DNA of 64,000 nt from Chelatococcus reniformis (GCF_014640075.1 NZ_BMGG01000004.1:1-64000); one strand, 5' to 3'; positions 51,944 through 60,647 are shown, counted from the first letter of the stretch. Translations and numbers: made by a program. The notes: generated by a model not told the origin, from the sequence alone.

Positions 51944-53266
51944 ATGACAACGCCCACGACTGCCGATGCGGCCCTTCCCCGCGCCCCGCTCAGCGACGGC
52001 CAGCGCGTCTTCGCCATCTTTGCCGCCTCGTCCGGCAATCTCGTCGAGTGGTACGACTTCTACGTCTATGCGTTCACGGCCATCTACTTCGCGCCCGCCT
52101 TCTTCCCTGCCGACGATCCGACCATCCAGCTGCTCAACAGCGCGGCCGTCTTCGCCATCGGCTTCTTGATGCGGCCGATCGGCGGCTGGGTGTTCGGCCG
52201 CATCGCCGACCGCTACGGGCGCCGCCGGTCGATGATCATCTCCGTGTTGATGATGTGCATGGGCTCGCTCGTCATTGCCTGCCTGCCGACCTATGCGACC
52301 ATCGGGGCGCTGGCGCCGCTGCTCCTCCTGCTGGCGCGCATGGCGCAGGGGCTCTCCGTCGGCGGCGAATACGGCACGAGCGCGACTTACATGAGCGAGG
52401 TGGCCAAGGCCGGTCGCCGCGGCTTCTTCGGCTCGTTCCAATACGTCACGCTGATCGGCGGCCAGTTGCTCGCTTCCCTGGTGATCCTGATCCTCGCGCT
52501 GGTCCTCAGCACGGAGGAGATGCGCGCCTGGGGCTGGCGCATTCCCTTCTTCATCGGCGCCGCCACGGCGGTGATCGCGCTCTTCCTGCGGCGGACCCTG
52601 GAGGAGACCCTGACGGACCAGGCGCGCAAGCGCGAAGAGGCCGGTTCGCTGCTGGCATTGCTGCGCCGGCACCCGCGGGCCTTCATCACCGTGCTGGGCT
52701 TCACCGCTGGCGGATCGTTGATCTTCTATACATTCACCACCTATATGCAGAAATACCTGATCAATACAGCGCATATGGAGACACGTAGCGCCAACATCGT
52801 GATGACGTCGGCCCTGTTCGTCTACATGTGCTTGCAGCCGCCCTTCGGCGCGCTGTCCGACCGGATCGGGCGGCGCAATTCGATGCTGCTGTTCGGGGGC
52901 CTTGCCACCGTGGTGACAGTGCCGCTGCTGACGGCGCTCGGCAGCGTGAGCAATCCCTGGACAGCCTTCGTGCTGATCATGATCGCGCTCGCCGTCATCA
53001 GCCTCTACACGTCGATCAGCGGCCTGGTGAAGGCCGAGCTGTTTCCCGCGGAGGTGAGGGCGCTCGGCGTCGGCTTCGCCTACGCCCTCGCCAACGCGGT
53101 GTTCGGCGGCTCGGCGGAGTATGTGGCGCTCTTGTTCAAGAGCGTTGGGGCCGAAGCCTGGTTCTTCTGGTATGTTTCCATCATGTGCGCCATCGCCTTC
53201 GTCGTGGCCGTGGTGATGCGCGACTCCCGCAAGGGCGGCTACCTGCAGGGCGAGCACGTGGATTGA
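51944..53266 (+). CDS. MFS transporter, metabolite:H+ symporter (KgtP-like)
   Basis: A 440-aa inner-membrane symporter of the MHS group, which take up alpha-ketoglutarate, citrate, proline/betaine or other acids. Typical strings are [27 protein letters not shown] in span 1, [20 protein letters not shown] in loop 2-3, [40 protein letters not shown], and [25 protein letters not shown] near the end. It is divergent from DUF1007-NicO. The substrate is not determined. Confidence 0.92.
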   Translation: MTTPTTADAALPRAPLSDGQRVFAIFAASSGNLVEWYDFYVYAFTAIYFAPAFFPADDPTIQLLNSAAVFAIGFLMRPIGGWVFGRIADRYGRRRSMIISVLMMCMGSLVIACLPTYATIGALAPLLLLLARMAQGLSVGGEYGTSATYMSEVAKAGRRGFFGSFQYVTLIGGQLLASLVILILALVLSTEEMRAWGWRIPFFIGAATAVIALFLRRTLEETLTDQARKREEAGSLLALLRRHPRAFITVLGFTAGGSLIFYTFTTYMQKYLINTAHMETRSANIVMTSALFVYMCLQPPFGALSDRIGRRNSMLLFGGLATVVTVPLLTALGSVSNPWTAFVLIMIALAVISLYTSISGLVKAELFPAEVRALGVGFAYALANAVFGGSAEYVALLFKSVGAEAWFFWYVSIMCAIAFVVAVVMRDSRKGGYLQGEHVD

Positions 53267-53293
53267 GGGGCGGCGCACGCCCCAAGCGCGCTG

Positions 53294-53389
53294 CGCGATC
53301 GGGTGGAAACACCCGATCGCGAAGAAGCGGTCGAGATCCAAAGGCTTGGACCATTTCTGCGCAATCGGGTGAATGCATCCAATTGCGCT
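53294..53389. repeat. Paired hairpin repeat downstream of the MHS carrier
   Basis: CGCGATCGGGTG-GAAA-CACCCGATCGCG (53294-53321) is a perfect 12-bp stem with a GAAA tetraloop. About 37 bp later GCGCAATCGGGTG...CATCCAATTGCGC (53359-53389) forms an imperfect version. The unit resembles the one at 38807 and a relic near 46345. The first hairpin could end the transporter transcript. Confidence 0.6.
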
Positions 53390-53488
53390 ACGCCGGAGGG
53401 AAAACAACCACGTCCGCTTGCATATCGGCCGCTGCCTCTCAAGAATAGGCCTGGGTTTGGTCGCCAAGAGCCATCCCAAGGAGGAGAC

Positions 53489-54430
53489 ATGCGGAACTCA
53501 TCGATCTACTGGGGCGCTATCGCGCTGCTGTGCACTTTCGCTCCGGCCATGGCGCAGGAGGCGGACTGGACGAAATCGAAATGGGGGCCGGCGGACGAGA
53601 TCGGCGCGGCCAACTACATCACGCCGGAATTGGTGGTGAAGGCAGCGCAACTCGTCAAGACCGGCAAGACCTATCCGCTCGGCATCGAGACCAACTCCAA
53701 GACGCCGGCCTTCCCGCCCCGCGGCTTCAAGCTCATGGTGGTGCAGCCGGGCCAGGCTGGCATCGAGGGGCTGGGTCCGAACAAGGCCACCTACAACGAC
53801 GATATCATCGAGGGCTGGGTCGGGGTCGGCAGCCAGCTCGACGGCCTCGGCCATCTCGGCATCGGGCATGTCTATTACAACGGCAACAAGCTGGCCGACT
53901 TCGCCGACCCCAACGGCTTGAAGAAGCTCGGCATCGAGAAGGTCCCCCCCCTGGTCGCCCGTGGCGTGCTGCTCGATATGGCGGCGATGAACAACACGGA
54001 CGTGGTCAAGGAAGGCACGGCCTTCAACCGGGCCGAGATCGAGGCGGCCGCCAAGAAGCAGGGCGTGGAGATACGCCAGGGCGACGTGGTCCTCTTTCAC
54101 ACGGGCTGGACGAGCCTGATCGGCAAGGACGACAAGCGCTACAGTGCCGGCGAGCCGGGAATCGGCCTCGACGGTGCGAAGTACCTGACGGATATAGGGG
54201 TTGTGGCGGTCGGCTCCGACTCCTCGGCTCTCGAAGTGATGCCGTTCGAGACCAAGGATCTGTTTCCTGTCCACCAGCATCTACTCGCCAAGACGGGAAC
54301 TTACATACTGGAGAACATGAATACCGAGCAGTTGGCCAAGGACAAGGCTTACGAATTCCTCTTCGTTCTCGGCCAGCCCCGGGTGACCGGGGCCGTGCAG
54401 GCGATCATCAACCCGGTCGCGATCCGGTAG
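53489..54430 (+). CDS. Exported cyclase-family (kynurenine formamidase-like) protein
   Basis: A 313-aa protein with a signal peptide (to about residue 20, PAMAQEADW) and the cyclase fold of PF04199: WGPADEIGAANYITPELV, then EGWVGVGSQLDGLGHLGIG, where the metal motif is expected, LLDMAAMNNTDVVKEGTAFNRAEIEAAAKKQGVEIRQGDVVLFHTGW, and the C-terminal LFPVHQHLLAKTGTYILENM. The usual HxGTHxD is replaced by GSQLDGLGH, so metal binding may differ. GGAGGAGA precedes ATG 53489. Confidence 0.85.
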   Translation: MRNSSIYWGAIALLCTFAPAMAQEADWTKSKWGPADEIGAANYITPELVVKAAQLVKTGKTYPLGIETNSKTPAFPPRGFKLMVVQPGQAGIEGLGPNKATYNDDIIEGWVGVGSQLDGLGHLGIGHVYYNGNKLADFADPNGLKKLGIEKVPPLVARGVLLDMAAMNNTDVVKEGTAFNRAEIEAAAKKQGVEIRQGDVVLFHTGWTSLIGKDDKRYSAGEPGIGLDGAKYLTDIGVVAVGSDSSALEVMPFETKDLFPVHQHLLAKTGTYILENMNTEQLAKDKAYEFLFVLGQPRVTGAVQAIINPVAIR

Positions 54431-54453
54431 GAACGCAGCGGAGGGGGTCGGGC

Positions 54454-54560
54454 TTAGAGCGTTTTCGAGCGAAGTGGACGCCGGTTCGCGTTAGGAAAAA
54501 CGCGACAAATCAAATAGATAGAGTATTTCGGCGATTCGAAGAAACGCGGAAATACTCTAG
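54454..54560 (+). repeat. CTAG-bounded dispersed element, copy C (107 bp)
   Basis: Full-length copy, TTAGAGCG to ACTCTAG, one base longer than copies A and B. It begins 24 bp after the cyclase stop. It shares GAGCGAAGTGGACGCCGGTT exactly with copy B. Confidence 0.85.
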
Positions 54561-54586
54561 CCCAACCCTCTTCGACATGGACGGCC

Positions 54587-54632
54587 ACCTGGAGCGGGAC
54601 GATGCTCTTCGAGCCATCATCCCGCTCCAGGT
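54587..54632. repeat. 46-nt near-perfect hairpin
   Basis: ACCTGGAGCGGGA and TCCCGCTCCAGGT pair perfectly over 13 bp; inside, GATG-CTC pairs with GAG-CATC across a TTC loop. It lies between copies C and D of the dispersed element in a 368-bp stretch with no gene. Function unknown; it could terminate transcription from either side. Confidence 0.65.
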
Positions 54633-54734
54633 CATTGGGCACGGTCTCTTCGACGCGACCATTGGATCAGATGGGTTCCGTCGGCACCAACTTTGTCAAA
54701 TCGACCGACGGAATCCTCTTTATGGGTTTGCCTC

Positions 54735-54802
54735 CTAGAGCGTTTTCGAGCGAAGTGGATGCCGGTTCGCGTGAAGAAAACGCGACAAAACAAATGATCT
54801 AG
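54735..54802 (+). repeat. CTAG-bounded dispersed element, copy D (internally deleted, 68 bp)
   Basis: Keeps the left two-thirds (CTAGAGCG to GCGTGAAGAAAACGCGACAAA) but jumps to a terminal CTAG, losing about 40 bp. Its final CTA is the TAG stop of the minus-strand ligase gene at 54799. Confidence 0.82.
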
Positions 54803-56313
54803 GCCGACTTGGCGGCCTCTGCCGGGATCGGCCTCAGGCGGAACTCGCGGCCGTCTTCCAGCCAACGGATGCGCTCGTCGCGGAGCGCGGTACGCCGCAC
54901 CTTGCCGGCGTCGTCGCGCACGGCGTCGGTCGCCAGCTCATAGCTCTCGGGGTGCTTGGGCCGACCGATCCGGCTGGCGAGGAACTCCGGCAGCGAGCCC
55001 AGCACGGTGTCCGCGTCCTGGCCGTCGGCAAGCTGCACGATGGCGTGGATGCGGGCGCCCAGATCGGGGTCGGGCAGGCCGACGACGGCGCAGGTGGTAA
55101 TGTCGGGGTGGGCCATCAGCGCCGCCTCGACCTCGGCCGGATAGACGTTGGCGCCGCCGCGCAGGATCATGTCCGAGCGCCGGTCGGCCAGCCAGATGTA
55201 GCCGTCCGTGTCGATGCGGCCGACGTCGCCAAGGGATTCCCAGCCGTCCGCGGTGCGCTTGGGCTCCGCCCCCATGTAGTGATAGGTCGTCCCGACGCCC
55301 TCGGCGGACTTGAGGTAGATCTCGCCGACCTCGCCCGGGGGCAGGTCGCTGCCGTCCTCACCGACCACCTTGGCGGCACCGATCTCCACGCGGCCCACGG
55401 AGCCCTTGCGCTTTACCCATTCGGTGCCGGGAATGACCGTGGCGGCCTGCCGCTCGGTGCCGCCGTAGAGCTCGTAGATGCGCTCCGGGCCGAGCCAGTC
55501 GATCCACGCCTCCTTGAGCCACACGGGCATGGGCGCCGCCATGTGAAAGACGACGCGCAGGCTGGAGAGGTCGAAGCGCTCGCGCTCCTCCCTGGGCAAC
55601 GACCAGATGCGGCTCATCATGGTCGGCACGAAATTCACCCATTCCAGACGGTACCGCTCGATCAGACGTAAGGCCCCGAGCGCATCGAACTTGGGCATGC
55701 CGACGAGCAGGCCACCCTCGAACAGCGACGAATGGCTGATGATGAACGGCGCATTGTGGTAGACCGGGCCCGGGTTGAGCAGCCGCACCTGCTCATGCAT
55801 GACGAGGGGCGGCACCTTCGGGTCGGTCGCGGCGGGCTGATGGTCGACGATCACTTTCGGCCGGCCGGTCGAGCCGCCGGAGGTCATCGCCTTCCAATAG
55901 CGGGCGATGGGACCAGTGACCGGCTCGTCGGAAAAGCCCTCGGGCTTGAAGTCGGCGGGGACGCTCGTGGGCGCATTCCAGTCGGCCTCGCCGCCGATGA
56001 CCAGCGAGGGCCGCAGCAGCTCCAGAATGGCCGCCGCCTCGCCGCTCGGCAGACGGTACGAGAGCGAGCAGGGCGTCGCGCCGCATTTCCAGATAGCGAA
56101 GGTGTTCTCGTAGAAGACGTTCGAGTTGGGCAGGCCGACGGCGACGAAATCGCCCGGCTTGACGCCCATCTGGGCGAAGGCGCGCGCCCGCTGGTTGGCG
56201 TTCCGCTCCAGCTCGCCCCAGGTCAGGCTGTCGTCGCCGTGGATGATGGCCACGGTATCGTGGCCGTTGCGGTCGGCATGCCAGCGCGGCACGTCTGCCA
56301 TCGGGATCAGCAT
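54799..56313 (-). CDS. AMP-dependent CoA ligase (bile-acid/carboxylate-CoA ligase-like)
   Basis: A 504-aa AMP-forming ligase. The ATP loop is MTSGGSTGRPKVIVDHQ, the adenine motif YELYGGTERQAATV, the hinge WESLGDVGRIDTDGYIWLADRRSDMILRGGANVYPAEVE and the C-terminal lysine in DDAGKVRRTALRDERI. The sequence type is nearer to bile-acid-CoA or fatty-acyl ligases than to the two ligases at 15.9 and 18.6 kb. GGAGGAAAT precedes ATG 56313. Its TAG stop lies in dispersed-repeat copy D. Confidence 0.87.
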   Translation of the reverse strand: MLIPMADVPRWHADRNGHDTVAIIHGDDSLTWGELERNANQRARAFAQMGVKPGDFVAVGLPNSNVFYENTFAIWKCGATPCSLSYRLPSGEAAAILELLRPSLVIGGEADWNAPTSVPADFKPEGFSDEPVTGPIARYWKAMTSGGSTGRPKVIVDHQPAATDPKVPPLVMHEQVRLLNPGPVYHNAPFIISHSSLFEGGLLVGMPKFDALGALRLIERYRLEWVNFVPTMMSRIWSLPREERERFDLSSLRVVFHMAAPMPVWLKEAWIDWLGPERIYELYGGTERQAATVIPGTEWVKRKGSVGRVEIGAAKVVGEDGSDLPPGEVGEIYLKSAEGVGTTYHYMGAEPKRTADGWESLGDVGRIDTDGYIWLADRRSDMILRGGANVYPAEVEAALMAHPDITTCAVVGLPDPDLGARIHAIVQLADGQDADTVLGSLPEFLASRIGRPKHPESYELATDAVRDDAGKVRRTALRDERIRWLEDGREFRLRPIPAEAAKSA

Positions 56314-56412
56314 ATTTCCTCCACGGTGACCATTCTCGGCCAGGTTTCCCCGGGCCTTGCGAATCCTGGCCGAGTTAGAGAGAGCATGACGATGTCGTCA
56401 AGCGGTCGGCCG

Positions 56413-57663
56413 TCAGCTTCTGAGGGCGGCGGCCGGCGACTGGCGGTAGGCCAGCAGAGCCGGCAGCGCCGCGGCCACGGCGCCGACGGCGAGGAGGACG
56501 GCCAGGCTCGCCGCGTCCTCGCCGGCGAAGGCCACGGGCAGGGCAACCCCGCTCGTCGCCGTGAGGCCGGCGGAGAGAAGGCGTGCAGCGCCGTAGCCGA
56601 CGGCGAAGCCGGCGACGACACCCGCGGCGAGGATCGCAAAGGCCTCGAGCCACACCAGGAGCACGATGATCTCGCGCCGGGCCCCGAAGGCGCGCAGCGC
56701 CCCGATCTGGCGGCGCCGCTGGAGCACGTGCAGCACCACCACCAGCAGGACGGCGGCGAGAACCAGCCCCTGGGCGCCCCAGGCGACCAGCGACAGCACC
56801 GTGCGCGCATCGCCGAGCGTGCCATAGAGGCGAGTCAGCACCTCCCCGGGAAAGACGGCGAGGCTGCGCTCGGTGCGCCACTGCCGGCGCAGTTTGTAGG
56901 CGTCGGCGATGGTGCGTGGCTTGACGACGATGGCCGGCAGGCCCGGTGCGCCGGGCGCGGTCAGCGCCGCCGGATCGATCGGTACCTCGAAGCGGGGCGG
57001 GCGAGGGGCGGCGTCGGCCGCGCGGCCGGGCGCGGCTCTGCCGTCATGCTCGTCCGCGTTCGCCCCGTGCGCGTGGAGCCGCCACACCGCCTCGATGGGT
57101 ACGAGCACGGCCCGGTCCCACGGCGTCCCGGTTGGGCGCAGCCGCCCCACCACCCGGTAGGTGACGCCGTGGTGGAGGCTTGCCGGCCAATGGCTTTCAC
57201 CATGCATCGGCTGGATCGTCTCGCCGATCGCCCGATCGACGTGCGCGCCGACGACGGCCTCACCGAGCTTGGCAAAGGCGCTTCCGGCGCCGAGCCCGCC
57301 GATGCCGTCGACCAGGGACTGGGTCGTGCCGACGATCGGATAGGGGCCGGCGAAATCGCCGAAGCCGACCGGCGCCGCCCAGGCGACCTTTGGATCGTCG
57401 AGCAGGGCGGCGAGCACGCGGCCGGGCAACAGCGGCAGGGGCGCCGCCTGCAGGAAGACGGACGAGAGGACGAGTTGGGTCTCGCTGCCCGGCGCGCCGA
57501 TGACGACATCGAAGGCCGCGGCGGCCCGCGCGCTGCCGAGCCGCAGCGCACGCTCCTGGAGCGTCACCACCACGCCGAGCGCCGTCGCCAGCACGATCAG
57601 CAGCGCGACGGCGGCCGCGCCGAGCCATTGGCGCCGCAGATCGGCGGCGATCAGCCGGAACAT
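56413..57663 (-). CDS. ABC transporter permease, FtsX/MacB type
   Basis: A 416-aa permease: one N-terminal span (AAAVALLIVLATALGVVVTLQE), a long periplasmic MacB-PCD-like domain (about 40-280), then three C-terminal spans with LQRRRQIGALRAFGARREIIVLLVWLEAFAI, the FtsX-domain hallmark. The periplasmic part holds a His/Asp-rich loop (RLHAHGANADEHDG). This plan is shared by lipoprotein-release systems and by the zinc-regulated ZrgB/PA4065-type permeases. It ends an operon: phosphatase, CPFC protein, ATPase, permease, all minus strand. Confidence 0.86.
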   Translation of the reverse strand: MFRLIAADLRRQWLGAAAVALLIVLATALGVVVTLQERALRLGSARAAAAFDVVIGAPGSETQLVLSSVFLQAAPLPLLPGRVLAALLDDPKVAWAAPVGFGDFAGPYPIVGTTQSLVDGIGGLGAGSAFAKLGEAVVGAHVDRAIGETIQPMHGESHWPASLHHGVTYRVVGRLRPTGTPWDRAVLVPIEAVWRLHAHGANADEHDGRAAPGRAADAAPRPPRFEVPIDPAALTAPGAPGLPAIVVKPRTIADAYKLRRQWRTERSLAVFPGEVLTRLYGTLGDARTVLSLVAWGAQGLVLAAVLLVVVLHVLQRRRQIGALRAFGARREIIVLLVWLEAFAILAAGVVAGFAVGYGAARLLSAGLTATSGVALPVAFAGEDAASLAVLLAVGAVAAALPALLAYRQSPAAALRS

Positions 57664-57675
57664 GGGACCCGCCGC

Positions 57676-58344
57676 TCAGGGTTGCACAATGCGCCCTGCC
57701 TCCAGTCGCAGCACCCGGTCGAGCCTGCCCACGAACAGCGGGTCGTGGCTGGCGACGATCAGGGTGGCCCCGGTGTCGCGCGCCAGCCCGCTCAGCAGGT
57801 CGGCGACGGCTGCGCCCGCATCGGCGTCGAGGCTCGCGGTGGGCTCGTCGGCGACGACGATGCCGGGACCGGCCACCAGCGCCCGGGCGACGGCCACGCG
57901 CTGCATCTGGCCGCGCGACAGAGTGTCGACGGTCTGCTCGATGCGCTCGAGGCCCACGCGCCTCAACAGCCGCTCCGCCTCGGTTCGCGTCGCCTGCGGC
58001 AGGCGCAGGCGGGCCAGCCGTTGCGGTAGCAGCACGTTGTCGATCGCAGACAGTCCGGGGAGCAGGTGGAAATCCTGCATCACCAGCCCGACATGAGCCG
58101 CCCGCCAGCGGTCGCGCGCGCTTTCGCCGAGTGCCGTCAGGTCCGTTGCGGACCAGCACACGCTGCCGCCGCTCGCCCGTTCCAGGCCGGTCAGCAGGTT
58201 GAGGAGGGTGGTCTTGCCGGAGCCGGAGGGGCCAGTGATGGCCACCTGGGATCCCGCATCCAGGGTGAGCGCTGGGATGGCGAGCGCCGGCCGGTCGAGG
58301 CCGGCAAAGCGCATGGTGAGCTCGCTGACGCGGAGCGCCGGCAT
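57676..58344 (-). CDS. ABC transporter ATP-binding protein (LolD/MacB type)
   Basis: A 222-aa ATPase. Walker A is TGPSGSGKTTLLNLLTG, the Q-loop LVMQDFHLLPGLSAIDNVLLPQRLA, Walker B GIVVADEPTASLD and H-loop VASHDPLF. The signature reads TLSRGQMQRVAVARAL, with Arg in place of the first Gly of LSGGQ, a variant found in other LolD-like proteins. It is 12 bp upstream of the permease and 3 bp downstream of the CPFC gene. Confidence 0.9.
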   Translation of the reverse strand: MPALRVSELTMRFAGLDRPALAIPALTLDAGSQVAITGPSGSGKTTLLNLLTGLERASGGSVCWSATDLTALGESARDRWRAAHVGLVMQDFHLLPGLSAIDNVLLPQRLARLRLPQATRTEAERLLRRVGLERIEQTVDTLSRGQMQRVAVARALVAGPGIVVADEPTASLDADAGAAVADLLSGLARDTGATLIVASHDPLFVGRLDRVLRLEAGRIVQP

Positions 58345-58347
58345 GGG

Positions 58348-58872
58348 TCAGGCCTGCCGGAAGCTGGCGCCGACGAGCCGCAGCAGGCTGACGAACCCGG
58401 TCTCCGGGTCGGTCCAGGAGCCCACCTCCAGGCGTCCGCTTGCCCGGATCAACCTGTTGGCCTGCTCGAAGGTGCGCGGGCCATCGAGATAGATGACGAT
58501 GATGTTGTCCGGCCAATCCGCGTCCGACGAGCAGAATGGGCAGATCGACATGGGAATCTCGGTGAGGACGAAGAAGTTCGCCTCCGCCTTCAGCGGCGGG
58601 GCGATGTAGCCGCGCATGGTGACCTCGCGCCCCGCCAGCTGCTTGACCTTGTCGGAGAAGGTGAGCCCCAGCGGGCTCACTTTGCCGTAGAGCTCGTCGA
58701 AGTCGAGCGTCGCCTCGGCCGCCCGCGCCGGCCGGATCGGCGTGACGGAGGTCGCCAGCACGGCTGCGGAGGCGCCGCGCAGCAGCCCACGTCGCGAGAG
58801 TTCCCGCGTGAGCCGCGGCCGCGTCGCGGATACCCGCGCGTCAGTCCCGGGGTGGCGCCAGCGCCAGCGCAT
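58348..58872 (-). CDS. Tat-exported CPFC protein (DUF3299-like)
   Basis: A 174-aa protein with a Tat signal (LSRRGLLRGASAAVLATSVTP, residues 25-45). The mature part has an OB-like pattern: LAGREVTMRGYIAPPLKAEANFFVLTEIPMS, then ICPFCSSDADWPDNIIVIYLDGP, with Cys111 and Cys114. The order 'GYI-P ... F-L ... C ... P-N-I-V' resembles DUF3299 proteins encoded with zinc-regulated ABC genes (Vibrio zrg, Pseudomonas PA4063-4066). ATG 58872 overlaps the phosphatase gene by 32 nt and has no clear ribosome site, so the start is uncertain. Confidence 0.65.
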   Translation of the reverse strand: MRWRWRHPGTDARVSATRPRLTRELSRRGLLRGASAAVLATSVTPIRPARAAEATLDFDELYGKVSPLGLTFSDKVKQLAGREVTMRGYIAPPLKAEANFFVLTEIPMSICPFCSSDADWPDNIIVIYLDGPRTFEQANRLIRASGRLEVGSWTDPETGFVSLLRLVGASFRQA

Positions 58873-60583
58873 CGACCATGGCACGATAGACGTCGCTCTC
58901 CTCCATGTAGCCTTTGAAAGCGTCGGAGCCGGGGCCCGTCGCCTGCAGAATGACGTCGTCGACGGCGTGCACGGCGGAATCGGCCTCGCGCGGCAGGTTG
59001 CCGATGCGCAGCACGGCGCCGGGCACGTCCCTGTAGGCCTCGTTGGCGACGAACTCCTGCTTGCCCTTGGGCACCGTCGGCTCGAACGGGCCGTCGAGCT
59101 TGGGGCGGAACGTCTCATAGTAGTCGGGGAAGTCGGCCGCGAACATCGCCAGCCGGCGGCTCACGTCGATCCGGTCCGGATAACCGTCGCCGTCTTTGTC
59201 CTCGTAATTGGGGAAGCCCGCGGCAGCGTAGACGCCGATCTTCTCGCGCATGTCCGTGCCGGGCTTGGCGTCGTCGATGGTGCCGATCAGCGACACGCCG
59301 TGGGTATGGTCGGAGGTGACGATGACCAGGGTGTCCGGGTTCTTCCTGGCGAACTCGAGCCCGAGGCCGACGGCCTTGTCGAACTCGATGGTGTCGAACA
59401 GGGCACGCTCCCAGTCCATGGGATGGGACTGCTTGTCGATCAGCGCGCCCTCGACCATCAGGAAGAAGCCGTCCGGGTTCTTCGACAGCTGGTCGAGCGC
59501 AACCTTCGTCATGTCGACGAGCCCCGGCTGGTTGGGAAACCTCGGCACGGTGCCCTTCTTCAGGAACTCCCGGTCCAGGACCGTATCCATGTTGCCGGTG
59601 TGGAACAGGCCCAGGATCTTGCCGGTGTTGGTGCCGGAGGCCGCTGCGAGCTCGGCCTTGTCGGTGGCGAGCGCATAGCCGTCGTCCCGGAAGGCCTTGA
59701 TGAGGTCCTTGTCGTCCTTGCGCTTTGAGCCCGGCGTGCTCTTGGGCAGGAAGTAGGCCGAGCCGCCGCCCAGGATGATCTCGGGCTTCGTGTCGAGGAA
59801 CTGGGTTGCGATATCAGGCTTGTCGGAGCGCAGGCGCGTATGGGCGATCACCGCCGCCGGCGTCGCGTCCTCGATCTCCGCGCCGGAAACGATGCCGATG
59901 GATTTCTTGCTCAGTCGGCGCAGCGCCTCGGCCACGGTCTCCACGCGCGGGTCGTCCAGGCTGCTCTTGGTGCGGTCGGCGTAGACGCCCAGCGCGTTGA
60001 CCGCGGTCTTGTGGCCGGTCATGTAGGCCGACATGGAATTGGCGCTGTCGGTGCTGATGGAGTTGGTCGCCGACGTGCCGATGAAGGCCATACGGTCGAG
60101 GTCGTCCATGTGGAGGCGGCCGTTGGCCTTGCCCTCGGTCATGCCCTTGGACATCAGGCGGGCGGCGGTGCGGTGGGCGACCGACATGCCGTCGCCGAGG
60201 AAGAAGATGACGTTCTTGGCCTTGGGCGTAGCCTGCGTCGCATAGACGTTCCAGGTGACCGTCTTGGTGTCGCCGGCAGCCGTCGCCCCGACCGTGTAGG
60301 CGCCGGGCTGGGCGATGTGGGCGGCGCGCAGGCGCACCGCCGATGCGTCGACGCCGTCCTCTTTCTCGATGAACTCGAGGTCCCGGCCGAGTACCTCGGC
60401 GGCGGGCTTGCCGTTGATGGTCACCTTGACGTCGTCGGGCTTCACCACCTTGTCGAACTCGACCTTGAGGTCGAAGGGCGAGCGCACCAGGATGTCGGCT
60501 CGGTCGAGGGGGTAGATGGTCGCCGCTTCGGCTGCCGAAGCGAGGCAGGTCGTCACCGTCAAGACCGCGATCAGGCCACGCAT
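58841..60583 (-). CDS. Alkaline phosphatase (PhoA family)
   Basis: A 580-aa exported phosphomonoesterase that releases phosphate in the periplasm. The signal peptide ends near residue 20 (SAAEAATIY). An extra beta-rich domain fills about 21-118. The catalytic domain has FFLGDGMSVAHRTAARL (metal Asp131), the nucleophile Ser180 in ISTDSANSMSAYMTGHKT, EGALIDKQSHPMDWE (Asp/His metal ligands) and TSDHTHGVS. A DKDGDGYPD loop near the C-terminus could bind calcium. The enzyme needs zinc, and its gene leads the minus-strand operon with the ABC genes. A Pho-box-like site lies 47 bp upstream. Confidence 0.9.
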   Translation of the reverse strand: MRGLIAVLTVTTCLASAAEAATIYPLDRADILVRSPFDLKVEFDKVVKPDDVKVTINGKPAAEVLGRDLEFIEKEDGVDASAVRLRAAHIAQPGAYTVGATAAGDTKTVTWNVYATQATPKAKNVIFFLGDGMSVAHRTAARLMSKGMTEGKANGRLHMDDLDRMAFIGTSATNSISTDSANSMSAYMTGHKTAVNALGVYADRTKSSLDDPRVETVAEALRRLSKKSIGIVSGAEIEDATPAAVIAHTRLRSDKPDIATQFLDTKPEIILGGGSAYFLPKSTPGSKRKDDKDLIKAFRDDGYALATDKAELAAASGTNTGKILGLFHTGNMDTVLDREFLKKGTVPRFPNQPGLVDMTKVALDQLSKNPDGFFLMVEGALIDKQSHPMDWERALFDTIEFDKAVGLGLEFARKNPDTLVIVTSDHTHGVSLIGTIDDAKPGTDMREKIGVYAAAGFPNYEDKDGDGYPDRIDVSRRLAMFAADFPDYYETFRPKLDGPFEPTVPKGKQEFVANEAYRDVPGAVLRIGNLPREADSAVHAVDDVILQATGPGSDAFKGYMEESDVYRAMVDALALAPPRD

Positions 60584-60629
60584 GCGAGCTCTCGCAGAAG
60601 GAGGGAAGCGCGACAGCTAGGCCCGCCAG

Positions 60630-60647
60630 GTGTCAGTCTGATGACGC
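60630..60647 (-). promoter_or_regulatory. Pho-box-like site upstream of alkaline phosphatase
   Basis: On the minus strand the bases read GCGTCAT-CAGA-CTGACAC: two 7-bp repeats with the 4-bp spacer of the PhoB box (consensus CTGTCAT-N4-CTGTCAC/T), each matching at 5-6 of 7 positions. It is 47 bp before the ATG, where a PhoB site is expected. PhoB control is inference. Confidence 0.45.

Noticed and set aside
51737-53479. 580-codon minus-strand frame
   Set aside because: Antisense to the MHS transporter; its product is Asp/Arg/His/Gln-rich without domains.
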